A stretch of 64,000 nt of DNA, taken from Gemmatimonadota bacterium (lineage in GTDB: Bacteria; Latescibacterota; UBA2968; UBA8231). Shown in pieces: positions 1 through 9,190 of the stretch. The stretch is from positions 11,559-75,558 of the forward strand of contig JABHDC010000053.1 in assembly GCA_018673255.1 (NCBI GenBank), given 5' to 3'. Position 1 is the stretch's first letter, and each line of letters opens with the position of its first letter. The position numbers were made by a program, and so were the translations under genes. The notes under the pieces are model-generated. The model worked only from the letters and a program-made list of their open reading frames with translations. It had not been told where the DNA came from and ran no database searches.

Positions 1-2
1 GC

Positions 3-1094
3 ACGGAGGCGGAACTGGAACGAGGTCACCACCGGGCATACGCCGGTGCGGATCTGCTCATCGAGCAGGCTGAGGGCACGCGGCAGCGCACCTTCCTGCT
101 CGGCCCCAAGGCGGGCACGACGGTCCACGACAACGTGTGGCAGGATGCGTCCATCGTGAAACCCGGTCTGTTTGGTGAGTGGCACGCCATCACCGGCTCG
201 ACCCGCTGGATTGCGTCCGCCCGAGTCGAGATCAACCATGCAGATGCAGCCGACCCCGCCGAAGAGTACGCTGCGGCTCAGCACGACATGACCGTCACGC
301 AGATCAATCCGGGCCTCAGCCTCGGCATGCGCCGACAATTGAGCACCGTACTGTCCGTCGGTCTGTGGTGGGGTCGGGCCCAGCGCAGCGGCGGGCTCAC
401 GGAGCGCTACATCAACGGCTTCCCCGTCGGGCTGGATCGCTACGAGATGCTCGGCAATCCTGCCCTGGATCCCGAGGTGAACAACCAGGTCGATCTGACG
501 TTGACATGGACGCCGGCGCCGGCGACGAGAATCGAACTCGACGGCTTCGCCTCGTATCTGCAGGACCTGATCTCTTCACGCGTACTACCCGATCAAGCGC
601 CACGCCTGCCGACGGCCTTGGGTGTACGCGAGTATGTCAACATCCGCGATGCCCGGATCGTCGGTTTCGAAATCCGCTGGGACCAGGCACTCGGCCTGGG
701 CTGGCGCCACGAGATGACGGGCGCCTTCAGTCACGGCCAGGACCTGGTCAGGGACGAACCACTGTCCGAGATCCCTCCTCTCGATCTGCGGTACAGGCTC
801 ATCGGCAGCTACCAGGAAGATCGGCTGCGTCCTCAGCTGAACTTGCGCCACGTGGCCGATCAGGATCGAGTATCGACGAGCTTCGGCGAGGGTCGGACAC
901 CAGGCTTCCAGGTCGTCGACGCCAGAGTGACATGGGATATCGACCCGCACTGGATCCTGACCACCGGCGTGGAGAATCTGCTCGACGAGACCTACTATGA
1001 GCACCTGACGCGAGCGACCCAGGGCGCACAGGGTCATCCCATCTACTCCACGGGGCGGAATCTGACCCTGATGCTCACCTCGAGATGGCTGTGA
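3..1094 (+). CDS. TonB-dependent receptor, C-terminal part (5' truncated by window edge)
   Basis: Open from the left edge, so the signal peptide, plug domain and first strands are missing. The visible ~363 residues alternate polar and aromatic residues as outer-membrane beta-strands do. They include the receptor-like stretch NPALDPEVNNQVDLTLTW, a late GVENLLDETYYEHL turn, and an ending YSTGRNLTLMLTSRWL that closes the barrel. TonB receptors import siderophores, cobalamin or glycans using TonB/ExbBD energy; nothing left here fixes the substrate. A palindromic repeat follows 30 bp after the stop. The family call is firm; the substrate is unknown. Confidence 0.88.
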   Translation, partial: TEAELERGHHRAYAGADLLIEQAEGTRQRTFLLGPKAGTTVHDNVWQDASIVKPGLFGEWHAITGSTRWIASARVEINHADAADPAEEYAAAQHDMTVTQINPGLSLGMRRQLSTVLSVGLWWGRAQRSGGLTERYINGFPVGLDRYEMLGNPALDPEVNNQVDLTLTWTPAPATRIELDGFASYLQDLISSRVLPDQAPRLPTALGVREYVNIRDARIVGFEIRWDQALGLGWRHEMTGAFSHGQDLVRDEPLSEIPPLDLRYRLIGSYQEDRLRPQLNLRHVADQDRVSTSFGEGRTPGFQVVDARVTWDIDPHWILTTGVENLLDETYYEHLTRATQGAQGHPIYSTGRNLTLMLTSRWL

Positions 1095-1124
1095 GGCAGA
1101 AGCGCCGACACCGGTCGTAGGCAT

Positions 1125-1200
1125 AGGAACCTGTCCGGGTATTCGCTTTGACGGGCAATGACGTGGACGTTGCCCAGATGGGATACCCGGACAGGTTCTT
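1125..1200. repeat. MITE-like palindromic element, short copy
   Basis: The arms 1125-1142 and 1183-1200 are inverted repeats matching at 17 of 18 positions (core CCTGTCCGGGTAT). The interior also folds, with GGGCAATGACGT facing ACGTTGCCC. The outer ~25 bp on one side and ~30 bp on the other recur at 38049-38213 in the same orientation relative to flanking genes. It lies between the TonB receptor stop and the next gene's ribosome binding site. No transposase is nearby, so if mobile it would be non-autonomous. Confidence 0.8.
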
Positions 1201-1220
1201 AGGAAACTTCAGGAGAATTC

Positions 1221-1967
1221 GTGACCATCACTGCCCGAGCCAGCGCCCACCGCGGGGATCAGAAGAACGCCCCGGAGAACACGGTACCGGCGATCCGTCT
1301 TGCCGTGGAAAAAGGCGCCCACCAGATCGAGTTCGATGTGCAACTCACCGTGGACGGTCATCTCCTCTGCCTCCACGACCACACCGTCGATCGCACCAGT
1401 GACGGTGCCGGTGCGATCACGGAACTCACATTCTCCGAGGCACGCCGCTTGGACTTCGGCGGCTGGAAGGACCCTCGGTATGCCGGGGTACAGATCCCGA
1501 CCCTGGAAGAGGTGCTGCTCGCCGCGCCACCATCGGTGGAACTCAATGTCCATCTGCGTCCCATGCCGGAACTGGCGGAGAAGGTGATCGAGCAGATCGT
1601 GGCAATGGGCCGCGTCGAACAGTGCCACCTGGCGGTCGGCGAGACGCAGGCCGCCATCAGCCGCCGGCTGTGCCCTGAGTTGAAGATCTGCAACATGGAG
1701 CGCCAGGGCCCAGCCGCCAGCGATTATCCGGATGACACGATCCGCATGGGTGCCCAGTATCTGCAGATCCTGGGATGGGACGACTCTCTTGCGCCGGTCT
1801 GTGACCGGCTCCACGCCCACGGGATCACGATCAACTACTTCGGCACCGAGGATCCGCAGTTGATGCACAAACTCGCCGAGGCCGGTATCGACTTCATTCT
1901 GACCGATGACCTGGACACATGCCTGGCAGTCCTGGCCGAATATGGCGTGGAGCCACTAGCCACGTGA
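1221..1967 (+). CDS. Glycerophosphodiester phosphodiesterase family protein
   Basis: The 248-residue TIM barrel cleaves glycerophosphodiesters to glycerol-3-phosphate and an alcohol. The GDPD signature is clear: H10-R11, then APENT with E19, the metal-binding pair E37/D39 in IEFDVQ, and the catalytic histidine H52 in LHDHT. No signal peptide is visible, so it should be cytoplasmic. The start is GTG, supported by AGGAGA at 1211-1216. Some members act on sugar or sn-glycero-like substrates, so the exact substrate is open. It ends 27 bp from the convergent acyltransferase. Confidence 0.9.
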   Translation: MTITARASAHRGDQKNAPENTVPAIRLAVEKGAHQIEFDVQLTVDGHLLCLHDHTVDRTSDGAGAITELTFSEARRLDFGGWKDPRYAGVQIPTLEEVLLAAPPSVELNVHLRPMPELAEKVIEQIVAMGRVEQCHLAVGETQAAISRRLCPELKICNMERQGPAASDYPDDTIRMGAQYLQILGWDDSLAPVCDRLHAHGITINYFGTEDPQLMHKLAEAGIDFILTDDLDTCLAVLAEYGVEPLAT

Positions 1968-1994
1968 TTATCCGAACGACCTGGTCCTGACGGA

Positions 1995-3488
1995 TCAGTC
2001 GACGAGCTTGGGCAGCCACGGGCCGGACACCCTCGGTGTCCCTATCAACTGCGGCAGGTAACGGTTGAGCAGCCAGATCACCGGCGCCAGTAACGCCATC
2101 TGCGCCAGACACACCGCTGTGCACCACAGCACCAGCTCCAGGTGAGATGGTCCGACCGGCAGCAGGTCCGCGATCAGGTAGTTGATGGGCCGGAAGTAGA
2201 TATAACTGAGCGCCATCAGCACCAGCGTATTGCGGCCAATCACGCTGATCAGCCTCGACGCCGGCGTGATCTGCGCCAGCGCGATCACCATCAGGCTGCC
2301 GGTGAATGCGGTCAGCAGGAACAGGCCCACGTGACCGTGCTGGGACAGGTTCACGAGAACCACAGGGTTGTACATCGGCGACCCCGGGTTGAGTTGGAAA
2401 GTGCCCAGAGTCACCGCTCCCGCCATCAGCAGCAGCGCAATCGACCCGCGCAGCGACAGCCGCTGCAACACGCCGGTCGTGCACAGCAGATAGCCGGCCA
2501 GGTAGAAGGCGTAGAGCAGCAGACTCTCGCGGGCAAACCAGAAGTCTTGGCGACGGCCCATGTCCATGGTGGCCAGCCAGCCAGCCACGCAGAACAGCGG
2601 GATCGCCAGGCCCACCCGCAGGCTGCTGGTGAGCAGGCGTACAACCAGGAAGTGGATCAACTCGACGGTGAAGAGACAGATCAGGAACCAGGTCAGCCAG
2701 TTGAAGTTCGGGTAGCCGCGCAGCGTCCAGATAGCGTCGCGCAGCCACTCATCCCAGAGGGAGTCGCCTTCCTCCCACCACCAGTCGTCTTCCGGGAACA
2801 GCGTCCACCACGTGAGCCGCGCGTTGTGCGAGCGCACCGGATCGCCATCGTCCAGTTCCAGGGTGCCCGCTTCGAGGGCCTGCTGTACGGTCGGGGGCAG
2901 CTTGACGCCAGCAAAGGCTTCCGGCGAGTAGAGATCGCGCTGGTCGAGCTGTGCGTTGATCGCCCGTGTGATCAACCTGCGCTGCGCCGCCGTCAGGCTG
3001 TCCCCCGCCGCGCCGTGGCGAACGGTCACCTGAGCCGAGTCGCTCATGCCAGTCCACAGCCGGGCCCGGATGTCCTGATAATCCTTCCCGTGGGGCGGTG
3101 CGAGTCGGCCGGACAGGTCCTGCCAGTCATCGACCCATCTGGCTCGCACTCCCGGCGGAAAGCCGTCCCGGTCCATCAGCGAGTCGAGGGCGAGGCCGAT
3201 AGGTACCATCAGCACGGAGAAGAAGATCACCGGCAGAAGCCGCGTTGCCGCCTGCTTGCGGAGGAACGGCCACAGCCCCGGCAACTGCGCCTTGGCCAGG
3301 TAGCCGGAGAGCAGGATGAAGAGCGGCATATGGAAGGCGTAGATCAGCTTCTGCTGCGTCACTGCGTTCAGGTTGTCCCCGCGGCTGATCACCTCGACGA
3401 AGTGGCCGTAGAAGACGAGGAAGATTCCGTAGGCCCTGGCCGTGTCCAGCCAGGCGATACGTCTCCGTCCCCCGATCTCTTCTGTCAT
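1995..3488 (-). CDS. Acyltransferase family 3 (OpgC/OafA-like) membrane protein
   Basis: This 497-residue polytopic protein carries the Acyl_transf_3 hallmarks: DTARAYGIFLVFYGHF near the N terminus with the catalytic-type histidine, then HMPLFILLSGY. About ten hydrophobic segments follow. A hydrophilic insert of ~150 residues (roughly 110-255) sits between early membrane helices and is probably periplasmic. The family O-acetylates or succinylates surface glycans and membrane-derived oligosaccharides. The start at 3488 is chosen because GAGGGGA lies just upstream; an upstream in-frame ATG at 3560 adds 24 unrelated residues. The acceptor glycan is unknown. Confidence 0.87.
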   Translation of the reverse strand: MTEEIGGRRRIAWLDTARAYGIFLVFYGHFVEVISRGDNLNAVTQQKLIYAFHMPLFILLSGYLAKAQLPGLWPFLRKQAATRLLPVIFFSVLMVPIGLALDSLMDRDGFPPGVRARWVDDWQDLSGRLAPPHGKDYQDIRARLWTGMSDSAQVTVRHGAAGDSLTAAQRRLITRAINAQLDQRDLYSPEAFAGVKLPPTVQQALEAGTLELDDGDPVRSHNARLTWWTLFPEDDWWWEEGDSLWDEWLRDAIWTLRGYPNFNWLTWFLICLFTVELIHFLVVRLLTSSLRVGLAIPLFCVAGWLATMDMGRRQDFWFARESLLLYAFYLAGYLLCTTGVLQRLSLRGSIALLLMAGAVTLGTFQLNPGSPMYNPVVLVNLSQHGHVGLFLLTAFTGSLMVIALAQITPASRLISVIGRNTLVLMALSYIYFRPINYLIADLLPVGPSHLELVLWCTAVCLAQMALLAPVIWLLNRYLPQLIGTPRVSGPWLPKLVD

Positions 3489-4268
3489 CACTTCCCCTCG
3501 TGCTTGACGTCGTTCGTGAGCCTCACCGTTGTACACATACCCAAACACATTGGATACCATAGTTCAGACGAGCACCCCCCGTCGATAGCCGCGCCAAGTG
3601 AGGCGCCTCCGATCGCTTCCTCATTTCCGACGACATCACTGATTCGCCCGCCAGTGGCCAGCGGACGATTGCGCTTCGTCGATGTGCAGACGCTAATGTT
3701 CTACCCCAAAACTCATGGGGCCGATGGCGACTGCCAGCTCTTGCTGTCACCGCACGGATTGCCCGAAGCGCTAGCCACCCTCGTACCGCCGCCGCGAATC
3801 TGTTCGGGCAGATCCGTGACACCCCCAACGACGTACTCGATGGCATCGGCCTGAGCGGCGACGATATGATCCAAGTTGCAGATCGACACCGATCATCCGC
3901 CCCGGGCGGCAACGCGAAACACCCACCGGGCAGCAGCACCCCCAGGTCCCGGGTCATGTCGTAGAGATTCTGCAGTTGTTGCTCAGATGCCGTTGACATC
4001 AAAGACCTGCCGTGTTGGGATGATGAGTTGGCTGTTGCCATCGCACCATTGCGAATCACGTACCGGTGATTCTACCCTGCAGGTTGTTACCCGGACTGCT
4101 CACATGTGAGCACACGAGATGCCGCGTGCGGCGCCCCACGGGGATCGTCACCCCTGTCTGCGTTGACAACGGCCGACGATCTCGGATTCATTCGAGCACG
4201 AGTCGACAGTTCGTCTCTCTGTCCGCTGCAATCCTTGTTTGGGTATCCCGTCAGACCGGAGTCAGGTG
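3489..4268. other. 780-bp stretch without a convincing gene; possible decayed minus-strand ORF
   Basis: No intact gene is supported here. On the minus strand, 4003-3900 reads STASEQQLQNLYDMTRDLGV, then appears to jump frame to LDHIVAAQADAIEYVVGGVT (about 3870-3812) before a stop near 3720. Neither frame has a full domain I recognise. The pattern resembles a small frameshifted gene remnant, but it could be chance in GC-rich DNA. The promoter of the acyltransferase and of the following lipoprotein gene must also lie here. Confidence 0.3.
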
Positions 4269-5420
4269 ATGGAATTTCCGCGCCAAGTTGGTTTCTGTGC
4301 CCTGATCCTCTTCGTCTGTGGTTGTCCGGGCGATGACTCAGACTCGTCGCAGCCCAACCATGTCACCAATGCACCGGACGAACTTCAGACGCAGTGGCAG
4401 ATCCAACCGTCGCTCAAGTATGACGCATTGTGCTTCGTCAACACGCTGACCGGTGATCCATTCTACCTGCAATACTACTCGCAGGAGTTCGCCTATTTCG
4501 AACCCAAACTTGATTCGGTGACGACGGCCGCGCTGGCCAACCTCAAGCGACAGCTGAAGGACGAACAAGGTCTGATTCTGTCCGCGTCTCTCGCACTGCT
4601 ATTCTCCGCCACCGACGGTGAGACGCTCTCTGATCTGATCACCACCGTGGAGGATAGTGGCGATCTGCAGGAGGGATTCATGACCAGTCCCTACTACAGT
4701 GACGGTGCGTGGACAATCTATGAGATGGTGCGACCAGACTTGTTGACGATCTTCCAGTTCTTGCATGCCGCAGGTTTCTCCGAATACTGGACCGACCAGG
4801 TCGAGCCACGTGTCCTTCGCCGAATTGATGAGCTTGGCCCCGACATACGGCAGTTCGACGTCGTCGCCGAGGTCGAACGCGGTCTGGGTCAGCCCCTGGC
4901 GTCGGATACCATCACCGTCTTCATGCTCTACTTCTCACAGCCTCACGGGATCAAGATCACGGGCACGAGATTCCTTACCGATATCGCCTGGGATGCTTCG
5001 AATTTGTTGCACACCGCGGTCCACGAGATGATGCATCCCCCGTACTCGTATTCATCAGATGAGGAGCTTCGCGCCGCATTGGAGACACTGCAGCAGGACC
5101 CATTCTTGATGGACAAGGTCGAGCACCATGATCCCGCCTACGGCTACAATTCATTTGAAGGATATGTCGAGGAGAATGTCGTCCGCGCGTTGTCCCACCT
5201 GCTCACTGAGAGATTGCGTGGCGACATCGATCACTCTCACTACGGCATGAAGCAAGCCGATGGCGGCATGCACGTGTTGATGGCTGCCCTGTACAGTCTC
5301 ATGTTGGACGAAGACTACAACAGCAAGGGCGAACTCGTCCGCGACTTCCTGATCAGGGTCATCGAGGCGGGCGCGCTGGACCCGGGGCAGATCGAGGCTC
5401 GCTACAACGCCCTCGAGTAG
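4269..5420 (+). CDS. Putative lipoprotein with HExxH zinc-protease-like motif
   Basis: The 383-residue product has a hydrophobic N terminus ending in LFVCGC, an approximate lipobox, followed by a polar linker; it is therefore likely exported and lipid-anchored. The motif HEMMH at residues 252-256 resembles a gluzincin zinc site, with E297 in EGYVEEN placed as a possible third ligand. No named family is recognised. The start at 4269 is preferred over 4239 because GGAG (4258-4261) is well spaced and the signal sequence then begins properly. A second anchored protein follows 77 bp downstream. The peptidase role is inferred from the motif alone. Confidence 0.7.
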   Translation: MEFPRQVGFCALILFVCGCPGDDSDSSQPNHVTNAPDELQTQWQIQPSLKYDALCFVNTLTGDPFYLQYYSQEFAYFEPKLDSVTTAALANLKRQLKDEQGLILSASLALLFSATDGETLSDLITTVEDSGDLQEGFMTSPYYSDGAWTIYEMVRPDLLTIFQFLHAAGFSEYWTDQVEPRVLRRIDELGPDIRQFDVVAEVERGLGQPLASDTITVFMLYFSQPHGIKITGTRFLTDIAWDASNLLHTAVHEMMHPPYSYSSDEELRAALETLQQDPFLMDKVEHHDPAYGYNSFEGYVEENVVRALSHLLTERLRGDIDHSHYGMKQADGGMHVLMAALYSLMLDEDYNSKGELVRDFLIRVIEAGALDPGQIEARYNALE

Positions 5421-5497
5421 ATTTCTGCTTCTCCAGTACTCGACACGCCATTTACCCGAGGCTGGCAACCCTCGAGATCGATCGGAGCCCAAGTCGC

Positions 5498-6289
5498 ATG
5501 AAGCGAATCAAGGTGTTGATTTTTGTCGTGATCTGGGCCATCGGCTGGGTGTTGGCGAAGTCCATCGTCGGCGACTCACCCGAACCAGAGGGACAGCCAC
5601 AGACCGAAGAGACGCATTCACAGGCACCAGAGTCACCCAGGGCTCACCTGGAGACTGCGGCAGGTGAGCTGTATCCCCTCGGCTTCTCGAGATCGGGTGC
5701 CTTTGCCTACCTGAGACAGTATGACATCGGTGGGCCGTGCGGGTTCTGCCCCCGGTACGATCTGGTGATTCTTTCCACCGTCACAGACGAAATCCTCTAC
5801 CGCCAGAGCTTCGACGCACTCACCGAGGCGGACTCGGGAGAGGCAGCGCTGAGTATCGATGATTTCTGGCACCTGGAGCGTGAGACGTTGCAGGGACAAT
5901 TGACCTCTCATGAGATCGCCACGGACAGTCCCGTGACATTTGGTCCTCTGCCCTTTGCCGCCGACGGTCGAACGTATCAGATCAAAGTCCACGCCGACAC
6001 GACCACGTTGGCGTGGTCACCCTATGAGGCGCCAATATCTCTGGACGTGGAAGCGATTGTCTCCGTGAGGATCGAGGCCACCGCGTCCAACATGGGCCGC
6101 AAACTCATCCACCGATGGAACAGGCCGCCAGACGGAAGAATCGTGACAGGCCTGTCGCTGGTAGCCTCTGTCCGATCTCCCTTCGAGCCGCGGGCGGCTA
6201 TCATTCTCGAGCGCCAATACAAAGGCGCGGAGGAAGAGGCATTCGAGGTCTACGTCGTCGGCATGCACCTGACGCGCGGCTTCAAGTGA
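5498..6289 (+). CDS. Hypothetical membrane-anchored or secreted protein
   Basis: The product has 263 residues. Residues 4-22 (IKVLIFVVIWAIGWVLAKS) form one hydrophobic helix, followed by a Pro/Glu/Gln-rich linker to about residue 50 and a beta-rich domain with a GGPCGFCPRYD cysteine pair. I do not recognise the family. It may be a signal-anchored periplasmic protein. GGAG lies about 12 bp before the ATG. It is co-directional with the HExxH lipoprotein and convergent with the NADase-GBD gene, whose product shows a similar style of exported beta-rich protein. Confidence 0.65.
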   Translation: MKRIKVLIFVVIWAIGWVLAKSIVGDSPEPEGQPQTEETHSQAPESPRAHLETAAGELYPLGFSRSGAFAYLRQYDIGGPCGFCPRYDLVILSTVTDEILYRQSFDALTEADSGEAALSIDDFWHLERETLQGQLTSHEIATDSPVTFGPLPFAADGRTYQIKVHADTTTLAWSPYEAPISLDVEAIVSVRIEATASNMGRKLIHRWNRPPDGRIVTGLSLVASVRSPFEPRAAIILERQYKGAEEEAFEVYVVGMHLTRGFK

Positions 6290-6320
6290 TCATCAAGGCT
6301 TCTGACCGAACGGGGCCGGC

Positions 6321-8297
6321 TCAGTAGCTATAGAGGATCTCATCGGTGATGAACTCGGAGATCGCTGTATCCTCAAATTTCGTCCCCGGATACACGGACA
6401 GAATTTCGAACGCCAGTTCATCGCCATTCACAATCAGGGGCAGGTGGGACTTATCCTCACCATCCTGCTTGATCCGCATGAAGTCTCTCAGGGTGAAAGA
6501 CTGGATTCCCCGATAGTCCTGGAGGTCGATCAGACAGAGATTTCGGCCGTTCAGCGTGACCCTCAATCTCCTGACACGGGAATTCTGCGACCAGATGGTC
6601 TGGCTCTTGTAGTAGCCATTGGCCACGAAACACCGCCCTGAGAAGGGATCCTCGTTTTCATTCTCCAGAATGACCGGATCCTCCCAGATTGTGAACGCGA
6701 ACCGGCTGCCGATTCCCTGCCCGGCGTCTCCCTCAACCCAGGCGGTCAGGGGGTCGTAGTCACAGATGTTCTCAATCGGGTATCCCGGTCCGCCTGGCGG
6801 CGACAACGCACTTGATGCACGGGGGTGGCCAATTCGCTGATACCCCTCGTACCAGGGCATCTCTCCCTCCTCATTGTGAAGAGAGAAGTAGGGCTCGATC
6901 TGTGCCGCGATCACGGGCAGCCCCTCGGCAATCTCCATCTCGCGCAGAGGGTCTGCCAGCGGATCGGCATCATTGCTCTGATACGCGCTGCCGGTCCAGC
7001 CGAACACCGCCCGCTTTGGCGTGGCAGATGAATCTGACAGGATTCTCTCCCCGTCCTCATCCAGTTCCCACGTGCGCTCGAAGGTGAGCGTCTTGACCAG
7101 ATCGTAGTGTCCGGCCCTCTTGTTGGCGGTGATGCTCAACACCGCGGCAGCCTCGATTTCAGTATGCTCGCGCGAGCCATCCTCTCGCCACGCTCCGGCC
7201 ATGAGCATGTTGCTCTCCACGACGGTGGACAGAACGCGACGCAGATCGCCCTGCTCCAGCGTGAACAGATCCAGCGTAGTGAAGGAGCCACCGCCACCGG
7301 CCAGGGGAATGCGCGTGATGGAGCCGAGGCCGAAGGCGTATTGATCTTCCGCGATCCGGATGGGTGTGAGATCGAAGTGGCTGAACTCACCGTCGTCGCG
7401 CAGATGGATACGAGTCCTGGCAATCAGTTCGCGGACGCCCGAGTATTCCTGAGCGCGGAAGAGCCCTACCCACACACGACGAAATGGTTCTTCCTCGCGG
7501 TCGTGCTGCACCTCGAGGATGACCGCGAACGTATCGTCGAGATGCTTCCACTGTCTCACACCCAGACCGCAGATCTTCTCTTCGGGCGCGAACTCCTCCG
7601 GATGAAGGGCCTGGACCAGCCCTTCTCTGCTCAGAAACGGCGCTACACCCGACCCCCTTCGCGTATCCGTATCGCTCCAGCCACATCCGCCTGGATCGCG
7701 ATCCTGCACGGGGTGTTCTGCCTCGGCAACCGCGGCCCCTTCGATCGTGCCGTCGCTGCCAATGAGGTATGTCGTGGACGAGACGGCTTCGTCGACGTTG
7801 ACCTGGACGTCCCCCTCAGAATGGTAGGCCACTGTACGGGTTGTGATCTTGACGGACAGGTCCTGGTCGATCAAGGCATGGGTCTGGCTCGACTGCTCCC
7901 CACTGTCCCAGTCACCCGTCAGATCGAGTTCGCCCACCCTCCTGCCTTCTGGCGAGAACGTGTGCAGATGGAGCAGCAGACCGCCGCTTTCCTGTTGGAT
8001 TGTGGCGAAGATGAGTCCGATGCCATTCTGCAGAGACAGGCGCCCGAAATAGTAGACCTCGTGTCGGTCCTGAAGCGAAGGAGCATACTGCCTGAGATGC
8101 TCAACGGAGACAGGGCGCGACAACTGCAGGTGTTCGTCGCCCCCATCAACTGCCGTCGAGTAGGGCAATTTGACCTCGGGGAATTCGGCGCAGAAGCTGG
8201 CAAAGAGATTCATGTCTCCGTCATCCGTGCCGTCGGCGCAGGCGGACGGGGCCAGGAAACAGACGAACAGGAGTAGAGACAGGATCATGGTTCGCAA
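6321..8297 (-). CDS. Exported protein with C-terminal NADase-type glycan-binding domain
   Basis: The 658-residue product starts with a signal peptide (MRTMILSLLLFVCFLAPSACA); a lipidated cysteine is possible but the lipobox is weak. Residues ~30-480 are beta-rich and unassigned. The last ~165 residues match the NADase-type glycan-binding (discoidin-like) fold: ENICDYDPLTAWVEG near its start, then RRLRVTLNGRNL, and YPGTKFEDTAISEF at the end. It likely binds carbohydrate or surface material outside the cytoplasm. The start has GGGGA upstream. It lies 8 bp downstream of AIM24 on the same strand, so the two are probably one transcript. Confidence 0.8.
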   Translation of the reverse strand: MRTMILSLLLFVCFLAPSACADGTDDGDMNLFASFCAEFPEVKLPYSTAVDGGDEHLQLSRPVSVEHLRQYAPSLQDRHEVYYFGRLSLQNGIGLIFATIQQESGGLLLHLHTFSPEGRRVGELDLTGDWDSGEQSSQTHALIDQDLSVKITTRTVAYHSEGDVQVNVDEAVSSTTYLIGSDGTIEGAAVAEAEHPVQDRDPGGCGWSDTDTRRGSGVAPFLSREGLVQALHPEEFAPEEKICGLGVRQWKHLDDTFAVILEVQHDREEEPFRRVWVGLFRAQEYSGVRELIARTRIHLRDDGEFSHFDLTPIRIAEDQYAFGLGSITRIPLAGGGGSFTTLDLFTLEQGDLRRVLSTVVESNMLMAGAWREDGSREHTEIEAAAVLSITANKRAGHYDLVKTLTFERTWELDEDGERILSDSSATPKRAVFGWTGSAYQSNDADPLADPLREMEIAEGLPVIAAQIEPYFSLHNEEGEMPWYEGYQRIGHPRASSALSPPGGPGYPIENICDYDPLTAWVEGDAGQGIGSRFAFTIWEDPVILENENEDPFSGRCFVANGYYKSQTIWSQNSRVRRLRVTLNGRNLCLIDLQDYRGIQSFTLRDFMRIKQDGEDKSHLPLIVNGDELAFEILSVYPGTKFEDTAISEFITDEILYSY

Positions 8298-8305
8298 GCG
8301 GTCCC

Positions 8306-8989
8306 CTAATCGGACTTGCTGGCGATGGCAGACAGGATCGGCGAATTGATCGAGTTGACGATGTTCATGTGGACGCTCGGGACGGGTGCCAGCAGGACCT
8401 TGCCCGTGCCCTTGATCACATTGACCAGGCCCTCACCAGAAAGACCCGACTTGATCAGACCCTTGGTCGCCTTCTCCACAGAGAAATCCAGATGTCCCTG
8501 TCGGGCAACGGCGAAGGGACCGTCGACGGTCAGCGTATCGTTCTCCAGTTCGATCTCGTGAATAGGTCCCTGCGCCTGGATGACGACGGTCCCAGTGCCT
8601 TCTACCTGAGTCTGGAAAAAGCCTTCGCCGCTGAAGAACCCGGAGAGGGCTTTGTTGGTGTATGAACCGACTTCGACACTCTCGTCAGAGCAGACATACC
8701 CGCCGGAGTCGATGATCCACGGATCCCCATCGAGTTCGAGAATATGGTACATGCCGAAGATCGGCGGTCCGAAGAAGATCGTACCCGTGCCGGTATAGGT
8801 CGGCTTAAACACCGATTCGCTGCTGACGATGGACTTGAGGAATCCCTTTCCGCTTGGGGTCTCTACCTGCAGCTCGATGTCTCCCTGCATGTAATGCAGG
8901 GCCCCCGCCTCGGCCCTGACGGTCTCATTCGCGATGGTGGCCTTGATCATCTTCAGGCCCTGGTCTTCGACGACCTCAAACTGTGCCAT
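8306..8989 (-). CDS. AIM24 family protein
   Basis: The 227 residues fit the AIM24/TIGR00266 family of beta-helical, Gly-rich proteins. Visible marks are AEAGALHYMQGDIEL early, EGFFQTQVEGTGTVVIQAQG in the middle, and VDGPFAVARQGHLDF late. Bacterial members are cytoplasmic and of unclear function; the yeast relative is mitochondrial. The start ATG is preceded by GGAGAGTAGGA. It is the first gene of a likely two-gene transcript with the NADase-GBD protein, a pairing I do not know as standard. Confidence 0.88.
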   Translation of the reverse strand: MAQFEVVEDQGLKMIKATIANETVRAEAGALHYMQGDIELQVETPSGKGFLKSIVSSESVFKPTYTGTGTIFFGPPIFGMYHILELDGDPWIIDSGGYVCSDESVEVGSYTNKALSGFFSGEGFFQTQVEGTGTVVIQAQGPIHEIELENDTLTVDGPFAVARQGHLDFSVEKATKGLIKSGLSGEGLVNVIKGTGKVLLAPVPSVHMNIVNSINSPILSAIASKSD

Positions 8990-9190
8990 GGTCCTACTCT
9001 CCGGTTCGTTCAGGAAGACGACGGGCTCACTCTGTGACTGCGCCCGAGGTTATATAAGGACATTCGCCTCTTTTTATTCGCTGGATCTTATCGTTCTGGG
9101 TGGATACGGTCAACCGGCTCAACATGAGATCGCAGCCGTGCGTCGGGACAAGCCGGACAGGGGCACCTATCCATGGCACACAAGACTCGC

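Noticed and set aside
2142..3854. Long plus-strand open frame opposite the acyltransferase
   Set aside because: Gln/Arg/His-rich shadow without domains; the minus strand has clear membrane helices and acyltransferase motifs.
3523..4059. 178-codon minus-strand open frame as an intact gene
   Set aside because: Its 3' half is Arg/Ser-rich, overlaps the acyltransferase 5' region and shows no domain; kept only as a possible remnant.
7107..8276. 389-codon plus-strand open frame
   Set aside because: The opposite strand has a signal peptide and an NADase-type domain.
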